Shown here one piece after another: positions 27,014-36,823 of a DNA stretch of 64,000 bases (its first letter is position 1; every line of letters starts with the position of its first letter). The notes under the pieces are model-generated. The model did not search any database. It saw only the letters and a program-made list of their open reading frames with translations, and was not told where the DNA came from. Source of the DNA: Paenibacillus camelliae (GTDB taxonomy: Bacteria; Bacillota; Bacilli; Paenibacillales; Paenibacillaceae); assembly GCF_023715345.1 (NCBI RefSeq), contig NZ_JAMBNY010000001.1:930001-994000 (forward strand), written 5' to 3'. Both the position numbers and the translations under genes were made by a program.

Positions 27014-28093
27014 TTATTTTTTCATTGCCGCAATGATTAGATCACCCATAGCTGTTGTGCCGACAGCTTTGCTCTTATCGACTGCGATATCTCCAGTACG
27101 ATGACCTGCATCAAGAACTTCTTTCACTGCATCTTCGATGGATTGCGCTGCATCGTGGTAACCGAAAGTTAAACGGAACATCAATGCTACGGAAAGAATC
27201 GTTGCAATTGGATTAGAGATGCCTTGACCTGCAATGTCAGGTGCAGAGCCGTGAACTGGCTCGTATAGACCAAAGCTTCCTTCACCTAGAGAAGCAGAGG
27301 ATAGCATACCGATAGAGCCTGTAAGCATCGCAGCTTCATCTGATAGAATGTCACCAAACATGTTCTCAGTAACGATAACATCAAAGCTTGAAGGACGACG
27401 AAGCAATTGCATCGCACAGTTATCAACAAGCACGTGCTCTAGCTCAACCTCAGGATACTCAGCAGCTACACGAATAACAACTTCTCTCCATAAGCGAGAT
27501 GTTTCAAGAACATTTGCTTTATCTACAGAAGCAAGACGTTTGCTGCGAGTCATCGCAATATCAAATGCTTGACGAACGATACGCTCTACTTCTTTTTCGT
27601 TGTAAACGCAAGTATCGATCGCTTCTTGACCGTTCTCTGTATCACGACGGGATTTTTCTCCGAAGTAGATCCCACCTGTCAATTCACGAACAACGATAAG
27701 GTCCGTACCTTCTAGCACTTCTGGCTTAAGCGTAGAAGCATCCTTCAAGCAATCAAATACGTTAGCAGGACGAATGTTAGAGAACAAGCCTAGCGCTTTA
27801 CGAATACCTAGCAGTCCTGTTTCGGGACGAAGTGCTGCTGGATTGCTGTCCCATTTCGGACCGCCAACTGCACCTAGTAGTACAGCATCTGATGCAAGAC
27901 AAAGATCCAATGTTTCCTGTGGAAGTGGAGTTCCTTTTTCATCAATCGCGATTCCACCAAATAGAGCTTGTTCCGTTTCAAATTTATATCCAAATAGCTC
28001 TTCTGTTTTTTTCAAAACTTTAAGTGCTTCTCCTACAACCTCAGGACCAATGCCGTCTCCGCCAAGAACAGCAATTTTTTTTACTTCAGACAT
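27014..28093 (-). CDS. leuB: 3-isopropylmalate dehydrogenase
   Basis: 359 residues from the ATG at 28093 (GAGGAG 8 nt upstream; a GTG three codons earlier overlaps that site). NAD-dependent oxidative decarboxylation of 3-isopropylmalate in leucine synthesis. Seen: [24 protein letters not shown], the Arg cluster in RIVRQAF, and the signature [25 protein letters not shown] in pieces; [21 protein letters not shown] carries the NAD-binding loop. It follows ilvC after a terminator. The usual neighbour leuA is missing between ilvC and leuB, and leuCD are not in the window. Confidence 0.97.
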   Translation of the reverse strand: MSEVKKIAVLGGDGIGPEVVGEALKVLKKTEELFGYKFETEQALFGGIAIDEKGTPLPQETLDLCLASDAVLLGAVGGPKWDSNPAALRPETGLLGIRKALGLFSNIRPANVFDCLKDASTLKPEVLEGTDLIVVRELTGGIYFGEKSRRDTENGQEAIDTCVYNEKEVERIVRQAFDIAMTRSKRLASVDKANVLETSRLWREVVIRVAAEYPEVELEHVLVDNCAMQLLRRPSSFDVIVTENMFGDILSDEAAMLTGSIGMLSSASLGEGSFGLYEPVHGSAPDIAGQGISNPIATILSVALMFRLTFGYHDAAQSIEDAVKEVLDAGHRTGDIAVDKSKAVGTTAMGDLIIAAMKK

Positions 28094-28280
28094 GTATGAC
28101 ACTCCTCATCTTTATTAGTTCATCACCTTCATGCTCATCGGCAATGCAACTTACGATATTATTTAACCCTATTATAACTCGAAACTGCTAGGCTTGACTA
28201 AGATATAAAAGCTATTGACATTATAGGTTTCAACTATAAAGCGTCTACAGGCCTTCGTTAATAGCAGACTACAATTATAA

Positions 28281-28322
28281 ACGCCCAGCAGTCTGTGCAT
28301 CTGCACAATCTGCTGGGCGTCT
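28281..28322 (-). terminator. Terminator after ilvC
   Basis: ACGCCCAGCAG / CTGCTGGGCGT stem with inner TGTGCA / TGCACA pairing, followed by TTTATAATT on the minus strand. Separates ilvBNC from leuB. Confidence 0.85.
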
Positions 28323-28355
28323 AGGTTCATGCTATACCATAATCAATGAAATTGA

Positions 28356-29434
<1,079 letters not shown>

Positions 29435-29549
29435 CATTAGTTTCATTCTACCAGTTTTCACTAGAGTTTAATATAGTACTTCAGCGCTTCGTCAATTTCT
29501 CTAACGCTCGAACCTTCCTTCGTCAGGAGGTCGCTTTTATAGAAATTGA

Positions 29550-29598
29550 CTCCGCTACAACGCATTACTTCGTAATCAACATCGTATTTTTGAACTAC
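29550..29598 (+). repeat. Right-end remnant of the interspersed repeat
   Basis: GCTACAACG ... CATCGTATTTTTGAACTACCTCTTCAATA matches the last ~45 bp of copy 2, which begins 13 bp later. So a second, mostly deleted copy stood in tandem. Confidence 0.6.
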
Positions 29599-29610
29599 CT
29601 CTTCAATAAA

Positions 29611-29781
29611 GGTTCAAATATTCGGCTTTCAGGACCAAGAAGATGGAGAGCTACTAGAAAGCGAGGAGCGCAGCGTAGGTACTTACTACGTGAGCACCGA
29701 AGCTTTCGGTAGTGCTCCATATTCGACGCCGACTAAGCTACAACGAATAAACGTCGTCATCAAAGTCGGATATTTGAACTT
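29611..29781 (+). repeat. Interspersed palindromic element, copy 2
   Basis: 171 bp between ilvN and ilvC; the right end is 12 bp past the ilvN stop codon. The apical helix reads CGTAG / CTACG where other copies have CGTAC / GTACG, a compensatory change. The second helix reads ATGGAG / CTCCAT, also different from the other copies yet complementary. Confidence 0.88.
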
Positions 29782-29792
29782 CCTCTTCAATA

Positions 29793-30278
29793 TTACTTTT
29801 GATTGCCGCGATTTAGGGCTGTAACCCCTGTACGTGAAATCTCACGAATCCCGTACGGTTTTAGCAGCTCGATCATCGCATCGATTTTCTCAGTGTCACC
29901 AACCACTTGAACCGTTAAAGTATGAGTGGATATATCAATGACAGACGCACGGAATGTATCGACAACACCTAGAATTTCAGGACGAGCGGTATGTTCAGCT
30001 TGTACTTTAATTAAAGCAAGCTCACGAGATACCATAGGATTGGCACTCAGATCAATAACTTTAATGACATCAATCAGCTTATATAGCTGCTTCGTAATTT
30101 GTTCAAGCGTATGGTCATCGCCAGAAGTGACGATAACCATACGAGATAGTCCAACCTCTTCCGAGGCACCAACCGTAATACTTTCAATATTGAATCCACG
30201 TCTTCCAAACAGACCAGCTACACGTTGCAGAACGCCTGGCTGATCGTTAACAATTACTGCGATCGTATGCTTCATCAT
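29793..30278 (-). CDS. ilvN: Acetolactate synthase small (regulatory) subunit
   Basis: 161 residues, normal length. The N-terminal ACT domain (MKHTIAVIVNDQPGVLQRVAGLFGRRGFNIESITVG in pieces) binds the feedback inhibitor valine; the C-terminal ALS_ss domain follows. The start overlaps the ilvB stop by 4 bp, indicating translational coupling. It assembles with IlvB. Confidence 0.97.
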   Translation of the reverse strand: MMKHTIAVIVNDQPGVLQRVAGLFGRRGFNIESITVGASEEVGLSRMVIVTSGDDHTLEQITKQLYKLIDVIKVIDLSANPMVSRELALIKVQAEHTARPEILGVVDTFRASVIDISTHTLTVQVVGDTEKIDAMIELLKPYGIREISRTGVTALNRGNQK

Positions 30279-32020
30279 TCTGCATCCCCCATAATCATTT
30301 GATCAATCGTGCTGCCTTGAGCAACCATTGGATATACGTTCTCGTCACGACGCACTACAAATTCGACTACGGCCGGGCCAGGGTGATTCATCGCATCTTC
30401 CCATACTTGACGTGCCTCATCCTTGTTGGATGCGCGGAAGCCTTTAACACCATACGCTTCAGCAAGCTTTACAAAGTCTGGGCTGCCAGCAAGGTCGATA
30501 TGACTGAAGCGATTCTCATGAATGAGCTCCTGCCATTGACGCACCATACCAAGCACTTGGTTGTTTAAGATAACAACCTTAACTGGAATGTTGTTAATTG
30601 CACAAATCGCTAGCTCCTGAGCACACATTTGCATACCACCATCACCGTTGATTGAAACAACGAGACGATCTGGATTAGCCATTTGCGCACCAATTGCAGA
30701 TGGGAAGCCGAAGCCCATCGTACCTAGACCACCGGAGGTTACCCAAGAACGCGGCTTGTTGAATTTATAGTATTGAGCAGCCCACATCTGATGCTGACCA
30801 ACGTCAGTCGTTACGATTGCATCACCGTTAGTTGTCTCATGAATCATCTCAACAACCCATTGCGGCTTAAGCTCATCATCAGAATCAATATACTTGAACG
30901 GATGTGCCGTTTTTGATGCCATCACTTCGCTTCTCCACTCATCAGCAAGCTCAGCTCGTTCAGCAACCTGATTAGCTACCTCTAACACTGTTTTTACATC
31001 GCCTACAATTGGAATATCCGCATGTACGTTTTTACCAATTTCAGCTGGATCGATATCAATATGCACGATCTTTGCAAGTGGAGCAAAGCCTGACAGCTTA
31101 CCTGTTACGCGATCATCGAAGCGCGCACCAATGTTAATTAGCAAGTCTGCTTTTTGCAGGGATGTGTTTGCCGTGTACGTACCATGCATACCTGGCATAC
31201 CAAGCCAAAGATCATGACCACTCGGGAAGCCACCAAGGCCAAGTAGTGTTGTCGTAATCGGAATTTCGGTTTTTGTAACAAATTCCAGAAGCTCCTCATG
31301 TGCACCGGAGTATACAACTCCGCCACCTGCCAATATAATTGGACGCTTTGCTTCTTTGATTGCTTTAATCATTTTGTCTACTTGAAGCTTATTCGGTGAT
31401 ACAGTTGGATTGTAGCCGCGAATGTTCACATCCGTTACTGGCTCAAACAAAGTTTTAGCAGCTGAAACATCCTTCGGTATATCGATTAGCACTGGGCCTT
31501 TACGTCCAGTATTCGCAATGTGAAACGCCTCATGAATAATACGTGGCAGATCCTCTACGTTACGAACGAGATAGCTGTGCTTAGTAATTGGCATTGTAAT
31601 TCCTGTAATATCAGCCTCTTGGAAAGCATCGGTACCAATCAATGTACTCATAACATTACCTGTTATTACTACAAGAGGTACTGAATCCATATATGCGGTA
31701 GCAATACCTGTAACAAGGTTCGTTGCACCAGGTCCTGATGTCGCGATACATACGCCTACTTTTCCGCTTGCACGTGCATAGCCGTCTGCAGCATGTATTG
31801 CACCTTGTTCATGTCTTGTAAGTAAATGGTTGAAATCGGTATTCCCATGCATCGCATCATAAATATATAGCACTGCGCCACCTGGATACCCGAACACACA
31901 ATCTACACCTTCAAGCAATAGACTGCGCAATAAAATTTCAGAGCCCGAAATCACTTCCGGCTTTGAAAATTTCTCAATTAGCTCTGCTCTTGACTTCGTA
32001 ATGACATTTGTTGTTGCCAT
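30275..32020 (-). CDS. ilvB: Acetolactate synthase large (catalytic) subunit
   Basis: 581 residues from the ATG at 32020, chosen for GAGAGGAGG 7 nt upstream; an upstream in-frame start would lie inside the leader terminator. ThDP/FAD enzyme for the first common step of Val/Leu/Ile synthesis. Seen: FGYPGGAVLYIYDAM, the ThDP Glu in RHEQGAIHAADGYARASG, GRKGPVLIDIPKDV, and the ThDP/Mg site NGDGGMQMCAQELAI ... NNQVLGMVRQWQ. First gene of ilvBNC behind a T-box. Confidence 0.97.
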   Translation of the reverse strand: MATTNVITKSRAELIEKFSKPEVISGSEILLRSLLLEGVDCVFGYPGGAVLYIYDAMHGNTDFNHLLTRHEQGAIHAADGYARASGKVGVCIATSGPGATNLVTGIATAYMDSVPLVVITGNVMSTLIGTDAFQEADITGITMPITKHSYLVRNVEDLPRIIHEAFHIANTGRKGPVLIDIPKDVSAAKTLFEPVTDVNIRGYNPTVSPNKLQVDKMIKAIKEAKRPIILAGGGVVYSGAHEELLEFVTKTEIPITTTLLGLGGFPSGHDLWLGMPGMHGTYTANTSLQKADLLINIGARFDDRVTGKLSGFAPLAKIVHIDIDPAEIGKNVHADIPIVGDVKTVLEVANQVAERAELADEWRSEVMASKTAHPFKYIDSDDELKPQWVVEMIHETTNGDAIVTTDVGQHQMWAAQYYKFNKPRSWVTSGGLGTMGFGFPSAIGAQMANPDRLVVSINGDGGMQMCAQELAICAINNIPVKVVILNNQVLGMVRQWQELIHENRFSHIDLAGSPDFVKLAEAYGVKGFRASNKDEARQVWEDAMNHPGPAVVEFVVRRDENVYPMVAQGSTIDQMIMGDAE

Positions 32021-32042
32021 CAGTAATCCTCCTCTCAAAAAC

Positions 32043-32404
32043 AAAAAAACCTTTCATCCGCTGACACTGTTCACATTGAAAGTGTTCAGGGACGAAAGGT
32101 TGATCTTCCGTGGTACCACCCATATTCGCTATCTATCTTGCGATAAATAACCTTTGCAGGTCGGAAAGCATGCATAAAAACACATAACAAATCCTACCTT
32201 TAGCACTTTAACGCTTGCCCTGCGACTCTCCCTAATGGGCTTAACTGTTCAGGAGAATAGCTCCGAGGTGACTCGTACAAAGGGATTCCGGTGTTGGTCT
32301 CAGCTAATCCAACACTCTCTGAGCAGTAGAGCCCTCATACTTCTTCCTCATCGATGCCGATTATTATTCACTGGATATATTATAAATATGCAGCGGATTT
32401 ACTT
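32043..32404 (-). promoter_or_regulatory. T-box riboswitch of ilvBNC, specifier reads as GTC (Val)
   Basis: The leader of about 360 nt has AAGTA (about 32341-32337), the CAGAGAG bulge, a Leu/Val-type stem I, the conserved ACCTCGGAGC element, the T-box GGTGGTACCACGG (about 32128-32111), and a final terminator ACCTTTCGTCC...GGATGAAAGGT with T7. Counting back from A-N4-GGAGC exactly as in the pheS leader gives the codon GTC (32272-32270). The Leu codon CTC lies 2-3 nt further on but at the wrong spacing. T-box call firm; specifier inferred. Confidence 0.93.
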
Positions 32405-32410
32405 TTCATC

Positions 32411-32439
32411 ATTATAAGACGATTCATGGGAAACGTCAA
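32411..32439 (-). promoter_or_regulatory. Sigma-A promoter of ilvBNC
   Basis: TTGACG (32439-32434), 17-bp spacer, TATAAT (32416-32411). Near-consensus; transcription should start about 32404. Confidence 0.85.
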
Positions 32440-32476
32440 CCGTCACTTTTGTTAGTTTAGGATTAAACTTCTGTTT

Positions 32477-32866
32477 TTATACATAAACCGCTCGTCCTCT
32501 TCCTCGGCCATATCGACCATGTCGGTATCCGTGGCGTCCATGGCGTCTATGTCGACAGTTACACCCTCTGTTACAAGGTATACCACAGCATCGCTTAAAG
32601 CAGCGTCCGCCAAAGCCTGCACCCCAAGCACCGCCCCAGAAAGCGGCTAAGCCAACGAACACAATGCCAGCTAAAAACAATCCGATAATCCAGTTACTTT
32701 CCACCCGTTTTCCTTTATTTTTTTTTATTGGCTTAATATACGCTCTCTCGTTATCAATCGCGACAAGCTTTCCCTTTACGATGGATCCGTCCTTCTGTCT
32801 AACATGAATATATTGCCCGATATAGTTCTTTAAATTAGTCTTACGAATCGCTTGAATCCTACTCAC
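32477..32866 (-). CDS. Unknown small membrane protein with Gly/Arg/His/Cys-rich tail
   Basis: 129 residues. Residues 1-55 (NYIGQYIHVRQKDGSIVKGKLVAIDNERAYIKPI) look like a small SH3/LSM-type beta barrel. Then a Lys/Arg stretch, a single membrane segment (about 61-83: WIIGLFLAGIVFVGLAAFWGG), and a 40-residue tail with five Cys and many Arg-His-Gly triplets (RHRRHGRHGYRHGRYGRGRGR). GGAGGTG precedes the ATG. The layout recalls small spore-associated proteins of Paenibacillus, but no function can be named. Its tail could bind metal or nucleic acid; that is a guess. Confidence 0.75.
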   Translation of the reverse strand: MSRIQAIRKTNLKNYIGQYIHVRQKDGSIVKGKLVAIDNERAYIKPIKKNKGKRVESNWIIGLFLAGIVFVGLAAFWGGAWGAGFGGRCFKRCCGIPCNRGCNCRHRRHGRHGYRHGRYGRGRGRAVYV

Positions 32867-33049
32867 TTTTACACACCTCCTTCACGTTATACACTATTGT
32901 ATGTGGAGGTGAGTGGACAGGAATGTATGTATGTCCCTATTAAAACAAAAAGGCACTGTGTTTGTCCCTTAGAACATACACAGTGCCAATATTTTACACG
33001 ATCTGCCCTATAGGCATGCATCGTGCTTATTCATATGCAGTTTATTAAC

Positions 33050-33409
33050 TTATGCGCTTAGCTTTGCTTTTGCAACAGAAGCAAGTTGGTTGAAAGAAGC
33101 AATATCGTTAACTGCTAGATCAGCTAGCATTTTGCGGTTAACTTCAACGCCTGCAAGCTTCAAGCCATGCATAAATTTGCTGTAGGAAAGACCGTTAATA
33201 CGAGCTGCCGCATTAATACGAACGATCCAAAGTCTGCGGAAGTCACGTTTTTTGTTACGACGGTCGCGGTAAGCGTACATAAGAGACTTACCAACTTGCT
33301 CCTTAGCCGTTTTAAATAAACGGTGTTTGGAACCGAAATAACCTTTAGCTAATTTAAGAATTCTTTTACGACGACGTGTGCGGACAAATCCGCCCTTAAC
33401 TCTTGCCAT
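33050..33409 (-). CDS. rplT: 50S ribosomal protein L20
   Basis: 119 residues, normal. Basic N-terminal extension ([26 protein letters not shown]) that binds 23S rRNA in early assembly, and the conserved [18 protein letters not shown]. Last gene of infC-rpmI-rplT; in Bacillales L20 also represses its own operon by binding the leader. Confidence 0.98.
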   Translation of the reverse strand: MARVKGGFVRTRRRKRILKLAKGYFGSKHRLFKTAKEQVGKSLMYAYRDRRNKKRDFRRLWIVRINAAARINGLSYSKFMHGLKLAGVEVNRKMLADLAVNDIASFNQLASVAKAKLSA

Positions 33410-33445
33410 GAATAGAAACCTCCTGTAGATATAATCAAATTAGAA

Positions 33446-33646
33446 TTATTTTAGATTAGACAGACCTTGCTGAATACGACGAACGTCGCCAGCTGCCATT
33501 AGTGGTTGACCAGCAAGAACGCGCTTTTGACGTCCAGACTTGTGGGAAAGCAAGTGGTTTCTATATGCTTTATAGCGTTTCACTTTACCTGTTCCAGTAA
33601 TTTTGAAGCGGTCCTTAAGACTGCTATGTGTTTTCATTTTAGGCAT
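33446..33646 (-). CDS. rpmI: 50S ribosomal protein L35
   Basis: 66 residues: MPKMKTHSSLKDRFKITGTGKVKR, then the basic HLLSHKSGRQKR. Lies between infC and rplT, 36 bp before rplT, with GGAGG upstream. Confidence 0.98.
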   Translation of the reverse strand: MPKMKTHSSLKDRFKITGTGKVKRYKAYRNHLLSHKSGRQKRVLAGQPLMAAGDVRRIQQGLSNLK

Positions 33647-33678
33647 TTGTGTTTCCTCCTTAAAAGTAATTGAACAGC

Positions 33679-34194
33679 TTAGCTGCCACTTTTTGGTGCC
33701 AAAATCATAATCATGCTCCGACCTTCAAGCTTAGGAGCGCGCTCAACATTGCATATTTCGGCAACCTCAGATGCTAAACGATTTAGGATGCGTTGACCAA
33801 TATCCGCATGTGTAATTTCGCGACCACGGAAACGTACGGAAGCCTTCACCTTGTCTCCATCCTTCAAGAACTTTACAACATTGCGATATTTTGTTTGGTA
33901 GTCATGTTCCTCGATATTAGCGCGGAACCATACTTCCTTAACATCCACAACTTTTTGGTTTTTGCGAGCTTCTTTCTCTTTCTTCTGCTGCTCATAACGG
34001 AATTTACCGTAGTCCATGATGCGACATACTGGTGGTTTTGCTGTTGGAGCAACATTAACAAGATCGAGATTCATATCAACCGCCATTTGCAATGCTTCAC
34101 GTAGCGGTTTAATACCAAGTTGTTCACTCTCTGGTCCGACTAGTCGAACCTCTCTTGCGCGGATATCGTCATTGATTTGATGATCTTTACTAAT
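33679..34194 (-). CDS. infC: Translation initiation factor IF-3, ATT start
   Basis: 171 residues starting at ATT (34194-34192). AGGAGGTG lies 7 nt before it, and the protein then begins SKDHQINDDIRAREVRLVG, exactly where IF-3 proteins begin; no ATG, GTG or TTG fits. The upstream in-frame methionine would put the ribosome site inside the coding region. The N-terminal domain, linker and C-terminal domain (IQRGREITHADIG-type RNA-binding sequence) are complete. IF-3 discriminates against non-canonical starts, so an ATT start gives feedback control, as known in E. coli. Confidence 0.96.
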   Translation of the reverse strand: MSKDHQINDDIRAREVRLVGPESEQLGIKPLREALQMAVDMNLDLVNVAPTAKPPVCRIMDYGKFRYEQQKKEKEARKNQKVVDVKEVWFRANIEEHDYQTKYRNVVKFLKDGDKVKASVRFRGREITHADIGQRILNRLASEVAEICNVERAPKLEGRSMIMILAPKSGS

Positions 34195-34293
34195 TGTGCT
34201 ACACCTCCTGAATTTTATCAAAATGCTTGGCTTATTCTTCTATTTTACATAAAAATAGATTATAGCGTAAGCATAGCATAGTTTGCACAAAAT

Positions 34294-34322
34294 AAAAAAT
34301 GCGGGCTCAGCAGAACCCGCAT
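34294..34322 (-). terminator. Attenuator terminator in the infC leader
   Basis: ATGCGGG / CCCGCAT stem followed by six T on the minus strand, about 140 nt after the promoter and 100 nt before infC. It is in the place of the leader terminator of L20-regulated Bacillales operons. Confidence 0.85.
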
Positions 34323-34324
34323 CA

Positions 34325-34462
34325 ATAAACGTAATGTATTCATAAAACATATTACAATCATATGTTCATTATGCATTCGTTCATCGCATAACCAGTCAAC
34401 CCAAGTCGAACAGGTGAGAAGCGGGTGCTTCTTCTTGTGCAATGTATTGTCATTAAGACACC
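34325..34462 (-). promoter_or_regulatory. infC-rpmI-rplT leader (L20 autoregulatory leader, probable)
   Basis: The transcribed, gene-free leader lies between a strong promoter and the terminator above. It contains GCACCCGCTTCTCACCTGTTCGACTTGGGTT-like pairing segments. Known L20 leaders in low-GC Gram-positives sit here and let L20 trigger termination. I infer the class from position and the attenuator; the fold was not computed. Confidence 0.65.
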
Positions 34463-34468
34463 TTAGTT

Positions 34469-34497
34469 AATATAGCATGCATAAAACTGATTGTCAA
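34469..34497 (-). promoter_or_regulatory. Sigma-A promoter of infC operon
   Basis: TTGACA (34497-34492), 17-bp spacer, TATATT (34474-34469). Confidence 0.85.
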
Positions 34498-34511
34498 TGC
34501 TAGATTAACAT

Positions 34512-35747
34512 TTATTTACCGCGCACCTCTTCAATTCGAACGACTCGCGTATGCTCGGTATGACTCCATACTTTGTTGTTTTGAGTGAAGAATGCGTAAA
34601 ATGTAATCGGCCACCATGACACTAGGAAGAACGGCAGTGTCAACAGATGTGCATACATTTTCCATGATTTCACTCTTTCAATAATCATCGCTGCTGGGAA
34701 AGGCAATACGGAGCAGGCAATAATAATCGCAACGAACCAGTATGGAAACTGGCTGTAAATCGAAATAATAACGTTGTCAGCTGGTACAATAAGATCAATC
34801 CATAAAAATACAGTTAATAAAAATCCAATCAACGTATTATATACAGAGATCGAGTAAACGGCAGAGTCAATTTTCGTGAGATTCCGCTCTTTAATTCCGG
34901 CCCACAGCAACGGAAAAAAATAATTACGAGCAACGTTAAAATGTCCCTGCATCCACCGCAGTCGTTGACGTGCAGATGCCTTAAACGTTACTGGCTTCTC
35001 ATCGTATACCTTAGCCTCATAATTCAGCACCGGATATACATTGCGTTTCACACATCGCATAGAGAATTCAAGATCCTCTACCAGACTGGTTGCTCCCCAG
35101 CCCATTTCCTTTAACAGCTTGGAATCGAAGCACATCCCCGTACCGCCAAGAAAATTACTCATATTCAGGTTCATACGGGATAGCTGCCATAGACGGTTAC
35201 AATACCAATACGTAATCGCATAAGCGGCTGTAACCCAAGAATCATCAGGATTTTTTGTATCTAAATAACCTTGGATAACTCGGTGTCCCGCACACAAATC
35301 ATCGTTCATTAAGCTTAAGAAGTCTTCATTCACTAAGTTGTCAGCATCAAACATAACGATAGCATCATACTGTCGCGGCATGGACCAAAGCTCTTTAAGC
35401 ATCCATTCGATCGCATAGCCTTTGCCTCGCTGCTTGTCGTTCGTACGTTCACAGGCATACACGCCATGCTCGCGAACGATGTCAGCTGTAGCATCTGTAC
35501 AGTTATCACAAATAACAAAGATATCGTACAGTTCCTTCGGATAGTCCATTGCCTTTAAATTTTCAATAAGCGCACCGACTACTTTTTCTTCGTTATGAGC
35601 TGCAACGATAACAGCAAACGATTTCTGTGGCTTTTGCTTTGGTCTGCTTTTATGTTTTTTGAAACCAAATAGCGAAAGCACAAATTGATACAGCGCGATA
35701 ATTGCCAAGAAAACTTGAACAACGAGAAATGCCACTGTAAAGAACAT
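34512..35747 (-). CDS. Family 2 glycosyltransferase, membrane-bound and processive-like
   Basis: 411 residues from the ATG at 35747 (AAGGGGG upstream). One N-terminal membrane segment, a cytosolic GT-A domain (about 45-270) and three to four C-terminal membrane segments, the layout of polysaccharide synthases such as IcaA or hyaluronan synthase. Seen: VIVAAHNEEKVV, the DXD-type metal site FDADN, the acceptor region EDLEFSMRC with catalytic acidic residues, and QRLRW (the Q-x-x-R-W motif of processive enzymes). It probably uses a UDP-sugar at the membrane; product unknown. Alone on its transcript, divergent from a PAP2 phosphatase that could act on lipid-linked products. Confidence 0.9.
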   Translation of the reverse strand: MFFTVAFLVVQVFLAIIALYQFVLSLFGFKKHKSRPKQKPQKSFAVIVAAHNEEKVVGALIENLKAMDYPKELYDIFVICDNCTDATADIVREHGVYACERTNDKQRGKGYAIEWMLKELWSMPRQYDAIVMFDADNLVNEDFLSLMNDDLCAGHRVIQGYLDTKNPDDSWVTAAYAITYWYCNRLWQLSRMNLNMSNFLGGTGMCFDSKLLKEMGWGATSLVEDLEFSMRCVKRNVYPVLNYEAKVYDEKPVTFKASARQRLRWMQGHFNVARNYFFPLLWAGIKERNLTKIDSAVYSISVYNTLIGFLLTVFLWIDLIVPADNVIISIYSQFPYWFVAIIIACSVLPFPAAMIIERVKSWKMYAHLLTLPFFLVSWWPITFYAFFTQNNKVWSHTEHTRVVRIEEVRGK

Positions 35748-36117
35748 GTTGCATAGCCCCCTTAACACATCTTACTTCGTTTTGTGAAGCGATTGTGATC
35801 GGTTCTCTCTTTCTAATAATCACAACCATATGATTGTGCATTCTAAGCTTCATACTTGTCAAAATGGGAATACGGTCTGTAAGTGTCGCATTCGGCTGGA
35901 AAAACGCTTGCATCATTTGTGGTGATCTCTTTTTCTTCGCAAAGCTTATAATTAATCCAGTTCTCTCATTTCTTGCAAAAGAATACCGCTTAGATTAATG
36001 TTAGCTTTACCATAAATAAATGTTTCTATTACCCATAAATACAGCTAAGATGGTATAGTATATTGTGTACGAGCAAATTTTCTCAGTTGCTGACTGGATT
36101 TTGGAAGGATGTCATAC
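35748..36117. other. Divergent intergenic region
   Basis: 370 bp between the glycosyltransferase and PAP2 genes. It should hold both promoters; no structured RNA or clear operator is seen. Confidence 0.5.
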
Positions 36118-36684
36118 ATGGAAAAATGGATTAGCTGGCTTCGATTTCACGAAAACCGCTTATTAATTTGGGCTAATCGCCGCCTTAACCATACGTTCGG
36201 CTTTCGCTTTCTTCATCGTTGGATGAGTGCAATCACACATTTTGGAGGAGCAACATTTACGATTTGCTGTTCCTTGTTCATCGCTTTTATTGGACGAGGT
36301 GAAATATCAACCGTAGGTTGGAAGTGTCTCGCGGCTCTGGCAATTAGTCATATTCCAGTAGCACTTTTGAAATATAAATTTAAACGCTTACGTCCTTACC
36401 AAGAGCTTCCTGATGTTAATACAGGTCTAAAGCCACTAGCTGACCCATCATTCCCATCTGGACATACAACGGCTATCTTCGCATTCATCATCCCGATTGT
36501 CATAAATGCGTCTCTATTCCCGTTTTTTGTCATTCCGTTAGCGATTATTATTGCAGTATCTGTCGCTTGGTCACGTATGTACCTAGGACTTCATTACCCG
36601 TCTGATGTTTTAGTCGGAGGCATAATCGGTACGTTAACTGCGCTTGCGGTTCAATACTTTTGGCATACACCAACAGGCAATTAA
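36118..36684 (+). CDS. PAP2-family membrane phosphatase (undecaprenyl-PP phosphatase-like)
   Basis: 188 residues from the ATG at 36118 (GGAAGGA 8-9 nt upstream; the ATG three codons earlier overlaps it). About five membrane segments. The three PAP2 active-site motifs are complete: K-x6-R-P (KYKFKRLRP), PSGHT with catalytic His, and S-R-x5-H-x3-D (SRMYLGLHYPSD). Such proteins recycle undecaprenyl pyrophosphate (BcrC/YodM type) or dephosphorylate other lipids on the outer membrane face. Exact substrate unclear. Confidence 0.92.
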   Translation: MEKWISWLRFHENRLLIWANRRLNHTFGFRFLHRWMSAITHFGGATFTICCSLFIAFIGRGEISTVGWKCLAALAISHIPVALLKYKFKRLRPYQELPDVNTGLKPLADPSFPSGHTTAIFAFIIPIVINASLFPFFVIPLAIIIAVSVAWSRMYLGLHYPSDVLVGGIIGTLTALAVQYFWHTPTGN

Positions 36685-36720
36685 TCAATTACACTTGCGT
36701 CTACAAAGAAGAATATATAA

Positions 36721-36769
36721 AAAAGACTGCTTCACCTCAGCTTAGCACTGTGGTGGAGCAGTCTTTTTT
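36721..36769. terminator. Terminator between PAP2 and LCP genes
   Basis: AAAAGACTGCTTCACC pairs with GGTGGAGCAGTCTTTT (one wobble), then T run. Convergent genes on both sides. Confidence 0.9.
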
Positions 36770-36823
36770 ATCTTAAGTTATAGGTGGATTCTCTATAATG
36801 ACAGCGTAAAACTACTGGCAGTC

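Noticed and set aside
34260..34442. 60-codon minus-strand frame in the infC leader
   Set aside because: Covers the attenuator hairpin, has no good ribosome site, and is better explained as the regulatory leader.
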